Of a stretch of 64,000 nucleotides of DNA, positions 52,301 through 63,800 are shown in pieces. The position numbers were made by a program, and so were the translations under genes. Each line of letters begins with the position of its first letter. The first letter of the stretch is position 1. The stretch comes from Struthidea cinerea (taxonomy: Eukaryota; Chordata; Aves; Passeriformes; Corcoracidae). A model generated the notes under the pieces. The model was not told the DNA's origin. It saw nothing but the letters and a program-made list of their open reading frames with translations, and ran no database searches. The DNA lies in assembly GCA_013397865.1 (NCBI GenBank), contig VZTI01004803.1, positions 1,469,787 to 1,533,786 of the forward strand, written 5' to 3'.

Positions 52301-53990
52301 TTTCGATATTCTGAATTCCAAAACCTGGAGATGTCTTCTTTTTATGCTGATGCTCTTTTAACTCTCGTCACAATGACATTGTATTCTGATAATCAGCCAT
52401 GTGGGAAATAGTTCTCTTTTCACAGGAAGGCAAGAATATGTGTCATTTGACTTTTGAATTTAAACTTTTTAATTGTATGTATGTTAGAACTTTAATGAAG
52501 CAGTTTGGTTTTTCTTTCCTTTGTTTCTCTCACACAAAGTGCAAAATACCCTCTTTTTTTTTCCTGGCAATACCATTCATTCCCAATAGGAAGCATTTTT
52601 ATTAATACCAGCTTGGCATTTCTTTTTTCCCACTTCTTAAGTCTAAGAGCCAAGCTGGGCCTCCCTGATCCTTCTCTCACAATAGGTTTTTTCATCAGGC
52701 AAGAAAGAAAAATAAACGAAAAGAAACAAAAAAATGGTATTCCAATTAAAACATAGTCTTTCACACCAGCCACAGGTGAATTCTGCTAATTTTTTAAACA
52801 GTCACTATGTACTCAGCAAAACCTAGCATGCGTGAGAAATGTATAAATCAGATTTAAACATACTGTTATCATTTATTATGAAAAAGAAATAATTTGGAAA
52901 AATCGAGTGTGTTGGCTTAAATAATTTTTTAAAAGTTAAGAAGAATTCAAGCTAATAAACTGAATGCTGAATTTCCCAGAATTAAGTGGGGTAGAAAAAA
53001 TCTTCATAGCATTGCATTAAGGGGAGTCTAAGGATATCTGTAGACAGGAGATTAGAAGAATGATGCTAAAGTGATATTGGAGCAAAAGACAAGCTTGCTT
53101 CTGGATTTCAAGAAAGCTTATGTATCTCTGAAATCTTAAACTCGAAACCCAAGAGCAAATTATTGTTATTATCTATTGTTATTATAAGAAATGCTAAAGC
53201 TTCTTGTATTATTAGCCAAGCTCTTATATTTTAAATTGATGAAAAGGGAGGAATTACTGATGCCTGTGGGATGCTTTGATTTTGTGAGACATGAACTGCA
53301 GTTGTTGAATATCCCTCTGTTTATTTACCAAAGAGTTAAAAGACAAAATGCTACAGTAGACTCATGAGGAATATGTACCTATGAGGACAGATACAGAGCA
53401 GATGAAGGCTTAGTAACTTTGCTGAGCAGTGACTGAAGGCATATACACTCTGCAAGTATTTTAGAGCTAAATACACAGCTAGGTATATTCCCATAAAATA
53501 TGTTGCTGTATGATTGAAAGTGTGGTGCAAATTAGAAGAAGAAAATTGATGCTGAGAGTCAGAAGAAAGCTGTTGGCAGACATTTTATATTATGAAGTAA
53601 ATTTGTAGGAATATATTGAGTTCTGTATTTCTGAGCAGATTTTTAAGGGAAACAAAACTGCATAAGTTAGTACATAGGTAGTGCTATCTAGATTTTCCTT
53701 TTTTTTTTAATGAATGATTTAGGTTTGAGATTCTTCTATTTATTACTGTGCAGCTATGATAGTTAATGGACTGATATGATAATGATTAATGTCTTCCCTT
53801 TTTCTTGACGTTAATAGGATTTTTTAATGCATTCTTAGCATAAAGAATATAACAATTACAAATTCTGTCAGATTTGATTCAAAGGAGGAAAGAGTGCATG
53901 TATATTTCATGATACTGGAGGCTTTGATCCATTATGTACCCCACGGAGAAGAATTACAAAGATTCACTAATAGTCCTTTTTTCCCCACAG
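49315..53990 (+). other. FMN1: FMN1 intron, 4.7 kb
   Basis: No interspersed repeat recognised. It has a T-rich tract near 50219-50240 and a hairpin at 50322-50366. The open frames around 49934 and 52492-52773 lie over pyrimidine-rich or low-complexity DNA and show no protein features. Confidence 0.75.
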
Positions 53991-54120
53991 ATTTCTGTAT
54001 GAGTTATCTCAAATCCCCAACTTCGCAGAACGAGCTCAATGTATTATCTTCCAGTCGGTTTTCTCTGAAGGGATAACATCAGTGCACCGGAAAGTAGATA
54101 TCGTAACTCGTGTTTCCAAG
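53991..54120 (+). CDS. FMN1: FMN1 exon: FH2 (residues 409-452)
   Basis: A 130-base exon from 'ttccccacag' to 'gtaagt'. One base completes the glutamine, then 43 codons: FLYELSQIPNFAERAQCIIF, then QSVFSEGITSVHRKVDIVTR, VSK. It is a helix-rich part of the FH2 body shared with FMN2, with wording closer to FMN1 as I remember it. It ends on a codon boundary. Confidence 0.95.
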
Positions 54121-55537
54121 GTAAGTCCTAATGAAAGCTCAGTTGAGACTTAAATATATTTTAGAGTGTAGGAACTTTAATCCCGCTTAACTGGCTTTTT
54201 AGGAAAATAAAACTATAGTAAATTTTTAGCTGCTTAAAAGAACAAAAGGAAGAGAGAAGGTGGAAGGTGAATTGCATGTGATGCCCCATGGAGTACATAG
54301 ATATTTATTTGTATTTGAGTGGTTGATTTTTATTACTTTGCATATTAAGTAGTGTAATAGATAATCTTCATAAACTAGAAATTAAATACAAGACAAGCTT
54401 AGTACAGGGCCTTGCAAACTTCCTTTTTTTTGCATACCACTGTTGATGCCAATACATGCTTGTCATGTTCATTAGCTTGTTACTTTCCTTTGGCATGTAT
54501 TAATTTCTGGTAACCCTGATACAGCAGAATTTTTAGTATGTGACAAAGCTCTACCTAATATTTTCAGACTATGAAAGACTAAGGACAAGATTTATAAATT
54601 ATAACAAATTATGAAAAGTAGAACGAGGTAGAAATTAAGAGAGAAATTAAATAGTGGCCTCAAAGTCTAACATCCAAACCAGAAAAGTAGTTTTGGGGTT
54701 TTTTTTTCTAATTTGAAGATCAGCTTTTGATTGTCTTTGCTTTCACAAAGTACTCATGCTCTACCCCTTTGGATTTCTTTGCAATAGTTCCTTGTTTTTT
54801 CCTTTCTGAAGGAGGCATAAATAAGTAATTAGTGTTGTATGAGATAGAGAAAGTCGTATTGCCTTCAGTTTACTTATGAGGAGTTCACACTGAAACTGAT
54901 TTATCCAGTGTATAAGGCTGCATAGTTAAGAACTGTGTCTGTGGCCTCAGATTTTCAAGTGACAGATGTCTTTATATGTAACTGAAAATAATTTACTGGT
55001 TCTCCACTGTGTTTCTAGAACTGTTTTCTGTTCTGAGGCATGTAATTAGTTAGCCCTTAGCCCTGTTATATCTGGATTAAATATGGATCCAGGGACATGA
55101 ATTTTCAGACCTATGAGAAGCAGACTGAATGACAGTCTGAGTCTAACCTGCTGGCAGCAAAAATAGTACATCTCCATTTGACTGTGAATTATGCAAACTC
55201 TTGATAAACCACCTCCTTGTCTGTAAGATTTTTGATGTCTTCTGATAATGCTTAGAAATCTTCCATTAATCTTTTGTCATTGTCATAGTACTTGATGCCA
55301 TGTAATTTGCTTTGTATGGATTACTTTAAACATGCTATCTTAGGGAGAAACAGTCTAAAAACTGTTTCTCTTAAAGTTTTGATTATTGTACCAGCTTCAG
55401 CTTCCCTTACCTACCAAGGCAAAAGCAGACAACCAAAAACCTTTAGCAAAAATGAAATGAAAAAAAGAGAGCTATTTTATATTTGCAATTAGAATTTTTG
55501 TGCCAACAGAATTTACAGACCAGTATCCATTTTCCAG
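54121..55537 (+). other. FMN1: FMN1 intron, 1.4 kb
   Basis: Unique AT-rich sequence. The only structure seen is a 10-bp stem hairpin (arms 55345-55354 and 55361-55370). Confidence 0.8.
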
Positions 55538-55684
55538 GCTTTGCTGAGCATGACAAGTGTAAAGGAAATTTTGGGTTTGATTCTGGCTTTTGGAAATTAT
55601 ATGAACGGAGGGAATAGGACCCGAGGTCAAGCTGATGGATTTGGTTTGGAAATACTTCCCAAACTAAAGGATGTCAAAAGCAGA
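55538..55684 (+). CDS. FMN1: FMN1 exon: FH2 signature GNYMN (residues 453-501)
   Basis: A 147-base exon, 49 whole codons, between 'ttttccag' and 'gtaagt'. It contains the most diagnostic FH2 motif, GNYMNGGNRTRGQADGFGLE (residues 471-490), followed by ILPKLKDVKSR. In formins this segment lies in the post region that receives the lasso of the partner subunit, and the nearby lysines contact actin. Both borders are on codon boundaries. The motif is intact, with no substitution of key residues. Confidence 0.97.
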
Positions 55685-56839
55685 GTAAGTGCTAATGTTT
55701 ATTTAAAGATAATTTTTCTGAAGTGATTTTTTTTTATTGTTCCTTCATCTGTCAGAAGTTAATCTTTTATTTCTTACTATTCTTGCTTGAAAAAGCAAGG
55801 TGCTTTGTACAATTTTCATTTGTTTTATCCTAGGCTTTCACCTCCTTCTCCTGCACATGTGTATGTTTCCATAATCTCTAATTTCTCCTGTTCAGTACTA
55901 CTAGGATAATTATCTTAAGTGAGAACTTCTGTGTGTCTCTTTTATTAGCAGGGACTTAATAACAGTAGGGTAGAGAGAAATGAGAGTGCACAGACTGCTC
56001 AAGTCTTCTCCAGTAAATGCCCCCATTCTTTTTTCATACTCTTAAATGAAGGTCACTCTGTGTGAATAAAAATGCTTTAAAAATCAGGTTTAAAAACAAA
56101 ATATCAGTAAAAGTTCATTGTAGCATTGTACACTAACAAATTATATATAAGGGATCAAAGAGATGTCACACCCAACAAGACACTTTCAGGTTTTTTTTTT
56201 TGTCAGTTAAATGGATGTAGGACATGAATTTTGAGTGGCATGCTCGAGAAATGCTCATACATGGCAGTAAATTATTTTGTCAAAAATTGAGAAGCACTAG
56301 CTGGTTTTTGATTAGTCATGCTAGGATCAAAGTCAGGCTCAAAGGCTAGCCGCCTTCTGAGATGAGGCTACTTTGTTTCTTATTTCAGTAGGGCCGAGGA
56401 GGAGGTGTTAGGTAATGCAGGCAGTGGAAACGCTGCTCAAAGTCATTCTTTGCCAAAACATACCAAGGCACCACATGAAATATAGGAAGCAGCAAAGAAC
56501 AGGAGATAGTTTTCTGCTGATGTTGGTATAGACCTGGAGTGTGAGGAAAAAAAAATCTTTCATTCTCTTCCACTTTTCTTAAGTAAAGTACTTTCTTGAC
56601 TACAGGAGATGTAGATTTTATGCTTTTGTTCCCCATTATGCTTCATATATGTAGGAATGCATTTGTGAGACAGGCAGTGTCAGCAAAACTCTATATCTGT
56701 GGAGCATTTTGGTCTACTTGTGTATGTCATCATTAACAAAGTGTAGAAACACATTTATTGAACTGTTCAGTGAGCAACTGTTTTAGTGAAAGCTTTTCCC
56801 ATAGGATTTGAGTCCTTTGTCTCCTAAAGACACTGAGCA

Positions 56840-57078
56840 TGTCCAGAGATCAACAAAACTCGTAAAGAGTCTGGAGCACAAGTCTTACAAGGAGCAGCTG
56901 AGGGAGCTGGGGTAGTTCAGCTTGAAGGAAAGGCGGCTCAGGTGAAACCTTTATCACTCTATACAACTCCCTGAAAGGAGGCTGTAACCAGCTGGGGTCT
57001 TCTCCCAGGTAGTGATGGACTTTGCAGTGCTGGATTTGCAGTTGGACTGAATGATCTTAAAGGTATTTTCCAACCTAC
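56840..57078 (+). mobile_element. CR1 LINE 3' fragment
   Basis: Blocks in order: 'aagagtctggagcacaagtc', 'ttacaaggagcagctgaggg', 'agctggggtagttcagcttg', 'aaaggcggctcaggtgaaac', 'acaactccctgaaaggaggc', then a deletion to 'ttggactgaatgatcttaaa' and 'ggtattttccaacctacatg'. The terminal repeat is replaced by an inverted copy of the last 26 bases. Plus orientation, 5' truncated. Confidence 0.85.
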
Positions 57079-57111
57079 ATGATTTGTAGGTTGGAAAATA
57101 CCTTTAAGATC
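57053..57111. repeat. Perfect 26-bp inverted repeat at the CR1 3' end
   Basis: Left arm 57053-57078, starting GATCTTAAAGG; right arm 57086-57111; 7-base spacer ATGATTT. All 26 pairs match. The left arm is ordinary CR1 3' sequence; the right arm is its exact reverse complement where the CR1 terminal repeat would be expected. Confidence 0.95.
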
Positions 57112-58834
57112 GATTACAAAATTGTAATTCTTACTTTCCTCTTCACTGTGATGGTTCAGCTGTTCCATATGATCACATTTTTCCCAGTCCTACTGCATGG
57201 ACAAGACACAGTACAAACAGCAGCTTAACTAGAACCAGGCCAAGTTTCCCTTTACTCAGGTGTTTGTTGGCTGGCTAGCCGCCTCGAAGTAAAATGTAAA
57301 AGTAAGCTTTGTCTGACTTTTCTCAGTAGAAGTGCTAAGTTTAGTCTCACTCTTCCATCTACGTATAAACTTCATAGAATTGAGTAATCTCTGGGACTTT
57401 CCAATGTGGCTGAGTTTAGCAAGCATGTTCCAAAATTATGCATTATGAAAAGGAGTGTGTGATACAAAGTACAACTGAACTGCTTAAGACTTGTTCCTTA
57501 GAAAAACAAGCTAAAAAATTACATTATTTACAGTTTCCTGGTAGCCAGAGTAAATATGTTATTAGTTTAGATCCGTCTCCAAAATGCGTAAAAACTCAAA
57601 GGGTCCAGTTTCTAGAGGTCGACATGAAACCTCAGAGAAAATTGATAGACTGTATTTGCAAAGGAGAAGAATGCAGGATAACTTGCACATTTGAACATTA
57701 AAGTATTCTTCCTGTGTCCCATTACTCCCTTCTCATGAATTGCCAGGAAGCACATCTAAGTGAGCTGAATTCCATGAGCTAAGATGAAGAGCCAATGCTA
57801 AATATCTCTTATTTCACATAAAAGTCATTTATTGTCACTTGAGCTTAGAAATTTACTTTTTATAGAGATTTTTTGACCTGCCAGTAATGGCTTCTAAAAC
57901 TCTTATACATGCAGGGTGGCTTTTTCTGCATGACAGCAGTGACTTACTTAGTTAAGAATTTTACTGGTGTATGATACTAATAAAATATAATGTGCTGCAG
58001 GCTCTCATATAGACAAGGCAGCTCTGTACAGGAAGTCAGACATTGTTCACATACAAGTGTTTGTTCTGATACCTGTCAATATAAAATATGAAAACACATC
58101 CAAAAAACTTCAAAGACATTCCAGATACAATTCCCTATATCATGGTTCTTTTATATTACTGAATGTAATGTATAACTTTTCCTTAGTTCATCTGGCCCAT
58201 GCTGACCCAATGACATGTAACAAAATAAAATACTGTGTACAGTTGTATGCAGGCACATGGAAATGGTGATTCCATAAAGTGAGAATTAAAATTCCTATTT
58301 ATAGAGTAACCGGGCAGGAAATATATTTCTTAGTTGCATGCTGTCTGATTTCATATTTAGAATAAAATATGTAAAGTATCTATACCTTTTTCAGATCTTT
58401 CTTATAGATGATTGAGACTATAGGAATCAAGAAATTCTGTTCCCCTTAATGTGTCTGAGGTGACTGTAATATTTAGTTTATATTATGTTTAAGAGTAATG
58501 TTATTGAATAATATTGTTGTTTGAATTAACATTATTATACTGTAATGCCTTCTATTATTAAATAAAATGTGGGAACAGCTTCTCCCATGTATTCTTCTCT
58601 CATGTATTTTTGCCTGATATTTAAAACTGAAAGAAACTCTAGATCTAGTAGTATTGGTATGATGAAGCCAATGTTGTAAAAAACCGTGGTTTTTTGGTCA
58701 GTAATGCTAAGGCTAAGAAATATTGGGAATCCTGTTTCTCACAGCAATATAAAATAATAATCCATTTTATTTGAAATAGAGTACATTTTCATTCACTTGA
58801 ATCGTGTTAATCACACATTTTTAATTTTTCCTAG

Positions 58835-58894
58835 GATAACGGTATTAATCTTGTGGATTATGTCGTGATATATTACCTACGCCATTGTGATAAG
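58835..58894 (+). CDS. FMN1: FMN1 exon: FH2 (residues 502-521)
   Basis: A 60-base exon, exactly 20 codons, DNGINLVDYVVIYYLRHCDK, from 'tttttcctag' to 'gtaaag'. The NLVDYVV helix follows the GNYMN region in FMN-type FH2 domains. Without the neighbours the exon would be invisible; it is placed by splice sites, phase and family wording. Confidence 0.95.
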
Positions 58895-60748
58895 GTAAAG
58901 GATTGATTTGCTCTATCAGCCTCTCAAAATGCAGGTTTCTTTAAGAGATGGTAAAAGGGTTTGTAACAGCTTTATAGAAATCTGAACATAGTACCTCTGA
59001 TGGGAAAATAAAATCCATTTATTTTGCTTTCTTATAATAGTTGTGTACCTCAATAGGCATGAAATTTGGTATAAGTTTGAAGATAAGACCTTGGAAAATT
59101 TTGCATTGGGTGTTGAGTGAACTACTGCAGGCAATTAGCTGTGACTGCTGCAGACTGGACAGGTGGTCACTGCAGCCCTGCCTTATTACATATGGGTTGC
59201 TGTAACACTGATGTCATTACATTGGAAGGCAGAAGTATGATTTCTCTCTTAGGACAAAATGCAAGGACAGGTTGGTATTCTGAGATAGGTGAGTCAGCTG
59301 ATGGGGATGAAGTTAGGGGTTGAAATGCTGCTTTGAGTGAGTTACATTCCATTGTATATGATACTCCTCCGTATATGTATTTATTCATAATATATACATT
59401 CATATATTAAATATATAAATATTTGGTATCGGCAACAGCCAGACTTATTGAGTGGAGAATTTAAACTATTGTATTTTAAATGAAAATGTTGCTATTAATC
59501 GATTTTAAGAATGTGATTGCCGGGTTTTTTCTTCCTTTTTTTTTAATTCTTACATAAGATTGTTGAATTGATGAGTTAGCAGTCGTGAGATATGTAGATC
59601 TGTATCAGTTTTCTTTCTTTAGGGTTTTTGGGTTTGTTTGTTTCTCTTTTTTCTTGTGTTTTCTGTTGCTGGTTTTGTTGCTTTGGGGTTTTTTGGGGGA
59701 TTGGGATTTTTATGCTCTCTAATTAATTTATTTAAATATTTCTGCAAGCTTTCTACTATACTGTAATTTTACGTCAGGGAATTTTGTAAAACAAAACAGT
59801 ATATCTTCCTTGGGAGGAAATAAACACAGTGTGATTATCATCCATTGCACTTTCTCCACCAAAATGTTGATATCTTTATAATAATAGTTCTTCCCCATTC
59901 ACAAAACAATTAGTTCTCCAACCTGTGAGTTTTCCATTATTACAGACTGAAATCTATGCAGGTATATGCATATTTTAAACTCTGTAGTATATGCTTATAC
60001 TTAGGACAGCAATGTCATATTATTACCATTTATACGTACTTTACTTGTTAAAATTCCACTGGAGATATTGCTTTGAACCTTGTAAAGTTTTTTGTTGGTT
60101 GGGGATTTTATTTTTGTTTTGTTTCATTTCGTTAGGCAGAGCTTCTGTTGGGTTTGTTTGTTTGTTTTACTTCCGATTGTTTTTTTCTTAGTGTGCTAAA
60201 GATAAAATATATACGTAGGAGTTCCATACAGACTTTAACCCTTGTGATTTATTTAGCCACATAAACCTTCAACTGTGTATTTTTATCTGGGTGAACTGCT
60301 TGAGGAAATATATGAATAGGGTTTTCAATTAATGCTTATAAAGTGTGTGTGTTTTTAATGAATTGTGAGAGAGTGAAACCACAAACTTTTGGCATAGAAT
60401 CACTTCTTGAATTAAAATGGGCATTCCAGTTATCTTTTTTTACGAAACTTCTAATCCCTTATCTAAACCTTTATTGATGTGAAATTAACTGAAATGTTGT
60501 GAGTTTAATGTTTCAAAGTTCAAATTGAGCACAGTTTGCTTTACAACATCTAAAAGGAAGTTTCAATACTCAGAATGGTCAGTATTTAATCTTGAATGAG
60601 ATGTTGTTTTAGCAAGAATTATTTAAAACACGTTATTTTTGTAATTTTATAACTGTTTCATAGATGAGGATTTAAAAAAAAAGTATTGTATTTCACTGGA
60701 AGTGCATTCAATTTTCATAGTGTCCTGTTTGTTTGTTTGTTTGTTTAG
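58895..60748 (+). other. FMN1: FMN1 intron, 1.85 kb
   Basis: Contains a G/T-rich stretch (59620-59707) and ends in a (GTTT)5 repeat that forms the acceptor tract. No interspersed repeat or extra exon seen. Confidence 0.8.
60727..60748 (+). promoter_or_regulatory. FMN1: 3' splice site built on a (GTTT)5 microsatellite
   Basis: Five perfect GTTT units (60727-60746) are followed directly by AG at 60747-60748 and the exon. The tract is U-rich in RNA but interrupted by G every fourth base, so it is an atypical polypyrimidine tract. Upstream T-rich DNA may assist. Confidence 0.7.
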
Positions 60749-60869
60749 GAAGCAGGAACAGACAAGAGTATTTTTCCTTTACCAGAACCACAGGATTTTT
60801 TCCAGGCCTCCCAAGTTAAATTTGAAGACCTAATAAAAGACTTAAGGAAACTGAAGAGAGATCTAGAAG
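60749..60869 (+). CDS. FMN1: FMN1 exon: FH2 (residues 522-561)
   Basis: A 121-base exon ending one base into a codon, before 'gtaact'. It reads EAGTDKSIFPLPEPQDFFQA, then SQVKFEDLIKDLRKLKRDLE. The FPLPEPQDFF and KFEDLIKDLRKL motifs are standard for FMN1 and FMN2. It is the last exon in the window; the rest of FH2, roughly the final 100 residues, and the C-terminal tail follow outside. Confidence 0.95.
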
Positions 60870-63800
60870 GTAACTGGGAACTTTCACATTTGTTCTACTA
60901 ACAACAAAGTGCCACTTAAAATGTGATCTTTATGAGGTTTTCTTATTGCTAATTAGGTTTATAGTGTTGATTCATTTAGAGTTTTTACACTGTGGCACAA
61001 ATTACTCACATAAATTAGAAAGAAAAAAAGTTTAACTCGTGACTTAATAAAAATGAAAGTAGAGATCCTGAAAAGTAATTTTCCCTTTTACAATCGAAAG
61101 GCCCCTAAAGAAATCTTTCTGAATATTTCTTTAGTTATGTGTGAATTTTCCTCTGGCTTCTCCAGAACTATGTGTTTAACTGTAGATATCTGTTAGCTCC
61201 ATAACATAAATACTTTCTTCAGTACTTGTATAACAACAATTTAAAAGCTACAAGAAAGAGTTGAATACTATTAATGTAGAAATAAAACACAGCTTGCCAA
61301 GGCAGAGCAAAGGGAAATGGAAAGCTCCAGTTCAAAATATTTTCACCCTGGGACATAAAATAAACATTTAAAAATGTTTATTATAAAGAGGGGCTCAGAA
61401 ATCCAACTCATCTATCAATCAAGGTACTGAGTGGAAATAAAGTAGGAAGGGTTGTTCTCTTAAGTATTCCAAGCAGTTTCTTTTCTATTTTGTGCTGCAT
61501 ACAATTTTTCTAAAATAAATTCAGCAGATGATGACTGAATATTTTAAGCTTTTTTCTTGTTACAGAAAAGTTTGTTTACTAACTACAGAAAAGTTTGTTA
61601 CTTTACTAAGGTAGTTCTGTGTAGAAGATGGAGTTTAGGAAGAGAATCTGCATAAAAACCTGTAAAAACTTTCACGTTTAGATTTACATCTTTGCACCAG
61701 AATGGAAGAGTCCTTTTATAATCAGCATTGAACAAGATAATTGTTTTCAAATTTTTTCAATATAAGGTGTTGAAAACCGTTACAAAATAGTTTATCCTTA
61801 GAGCTAGGAATTGCTGGATTAGGTCACTGCCATCCTTAGGATAATTTCAAAGGTTAATAGTGGTAGGAAAGTATCAGTTGTTGTTTGTTCGACCCGGGCA
61901 TAAGTGAGTGCTCTATCTCCTCTCATCGCTTGGCCCTGTAAGCCCCTTGGCCTGCCCTCCTTAGGGCTAGTTTTTGCGGAAACATGATCTGTGTTTGATC
62001 TTGTACTTTTTCAGCATGTAGTCCTGCTGTCATACATCTTAGTCGTGCAGGATCTGCATTGAGGCTGGGACATTCACATCGTATTTGTTCTACATTGCAA
62101 AGACACAGACAGCGAGTAGGAAAAGCTAAACTCTTTAACTCTTAAAATAAAAACTTCAACTTTCTTGTAATCAGTGATTTCTGTTTTCTAGACCAAATTT
62201 TTGTAGCAATTTATATCAAACCTAGAAAAATTTTTATGTTGAGGTTGTTTTCATAATTCTTTGTGGAGGTGTATGTTAAACCCAGCCAAAGCAATTAACA
62301 TACAAAGTTAATGACAACAAAGATTTGAAACCAAAAAGATTGTGGAAATGTTTTCAGATGTTGGTATTTTATCACTTGGAAATATACAACAGATTCAAAC
62401 AAGCATTCCTGTGATTATTTCTTTTACATTTAAACAAAGAAACAATCACTTATATAAGAATTTATCTTTTTCAATTATTCCCTTTCAAATTTTTTTCTTC
62501 GGTTAATGCTCTAGTTAATTTTTAAATCAAAATTTTAATTGAAGAGGTTATAATTTTAACACGTACAACAAAGATTTGGTGAGTCTCTGTAGTTTATTGT
62601 AGCCATTAAAAAGTTGTGGCTGCTGGCAGAGTACCAGTGAAAGTCTAAAGCTGAAACAGATGTGAGTAGCAGAAACCAAGTCCAGAGAAGCGTCGGGCCC
62701 AGCTATCCAGACAGGCGCGGCCCTTCAGATGTAAATAATTTGAACAATATTAACTGGGGCTGCCTCTGTTATAGGGTACATTGGATTTATTTCACAGTTT
62801 GTTGGCTAAGGTGGTCTCAAGCAGATTACCTTGGAAGTGGGATGAGACAAAGATAATAAATGGAGGAGGGGTTTTCATTGTGTCATTAGGGAATGAACTA
62901 ATGTTCCTGTTAGTGACTTACCTTTTTTCTGAGATTTGTAAGGAATGATTAACAAAAAAAGGAGTCTATCACTTCCTGCAACTGAAACGGCAATTTTGAT
63001 AGCTACTTTTCATAGTAGTTGTCATTTAGTATTTAAAAAGATTGTAAACTAGTATTTGACTAGTTTATCAAGGCATTCATTTATGTTTCTAACATGGATA
63101 TTAACATAAGAAAGATGGAGTTATCATGAGTGTTGTGTGTTAATGGTATAAAGCTCTGGTTTGAAATATGTAGACACTGTGGAACCGAAAGTTCAAATCT
63201 AGATGGAGCACAAACCCTTTCATCCTTTTCAGATAAACAGATCCATACAATTTGCTATTTTGAAATCTTTCAGACTAGACTTTAAAGGTACAGGCTAACT
63301 TTACTCCGAAGGGATTAGACTCAAGTTAGAATCAAGAATTCAAAAAAATTTTTGGACAGCCCTAATCCAACACGTTTTTAAAACGTATTCCAGAACAAAC
63401 TTTTTAATCATGAGCGTTTTAGGTTAAAAAGAATGAGAAACAAAAATATGCATTTGATGTAGGCTTTTAAGGGGAAAGAAGTGAGTATTAGATGGCGAGA
63501 TGAAAATTTTAGAGTGAAATCTGGTTCCACTCTGACATCCCACTAGAAAGAAATTTCTGTAAACTCAGGTTTTCACTCCAGGTCTTGTTGGTGTATTTCC
63601 AAGGTTTTCAAATATTACACAGTATCATAAGCAGATACATTTATTCATTTAACACGTGCTAGCTTTCCAGTTAATTTTTATAGTTATGGGAAGAAAAGGT
63701 TTTGCTTTTCCTAAGATTTTAAGACATCTTATTCCTTGTCTAGGGCAATGAATGATTTCCACATTTTCCTTCCCCTGTGACCAAACATGATTTACCTTCT

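Larger units (their letters stand above)
55685..58834 (+). other. FMN1: FMN1 intron, 3.15 kb
   Basis: Contains a CR1 3' fragment (56840-57078) that ends in a perfect foldback (57053-57111). The frame at 57438-57701 has no recognisable domain and is not called. Rest is unique AT-rich DNA. Confidence 0.8.

Noticed and set aside
62014..62145. Possible next FMN1 exon after a consensus acceptor, in matching phase
   Set aside because: It starts with Ala-Cys as the next FMN1 exon should, but everything after that is unlike the conserved FH2 helix, there is no convincing donor before the stop, and the match of two residues can be chance.
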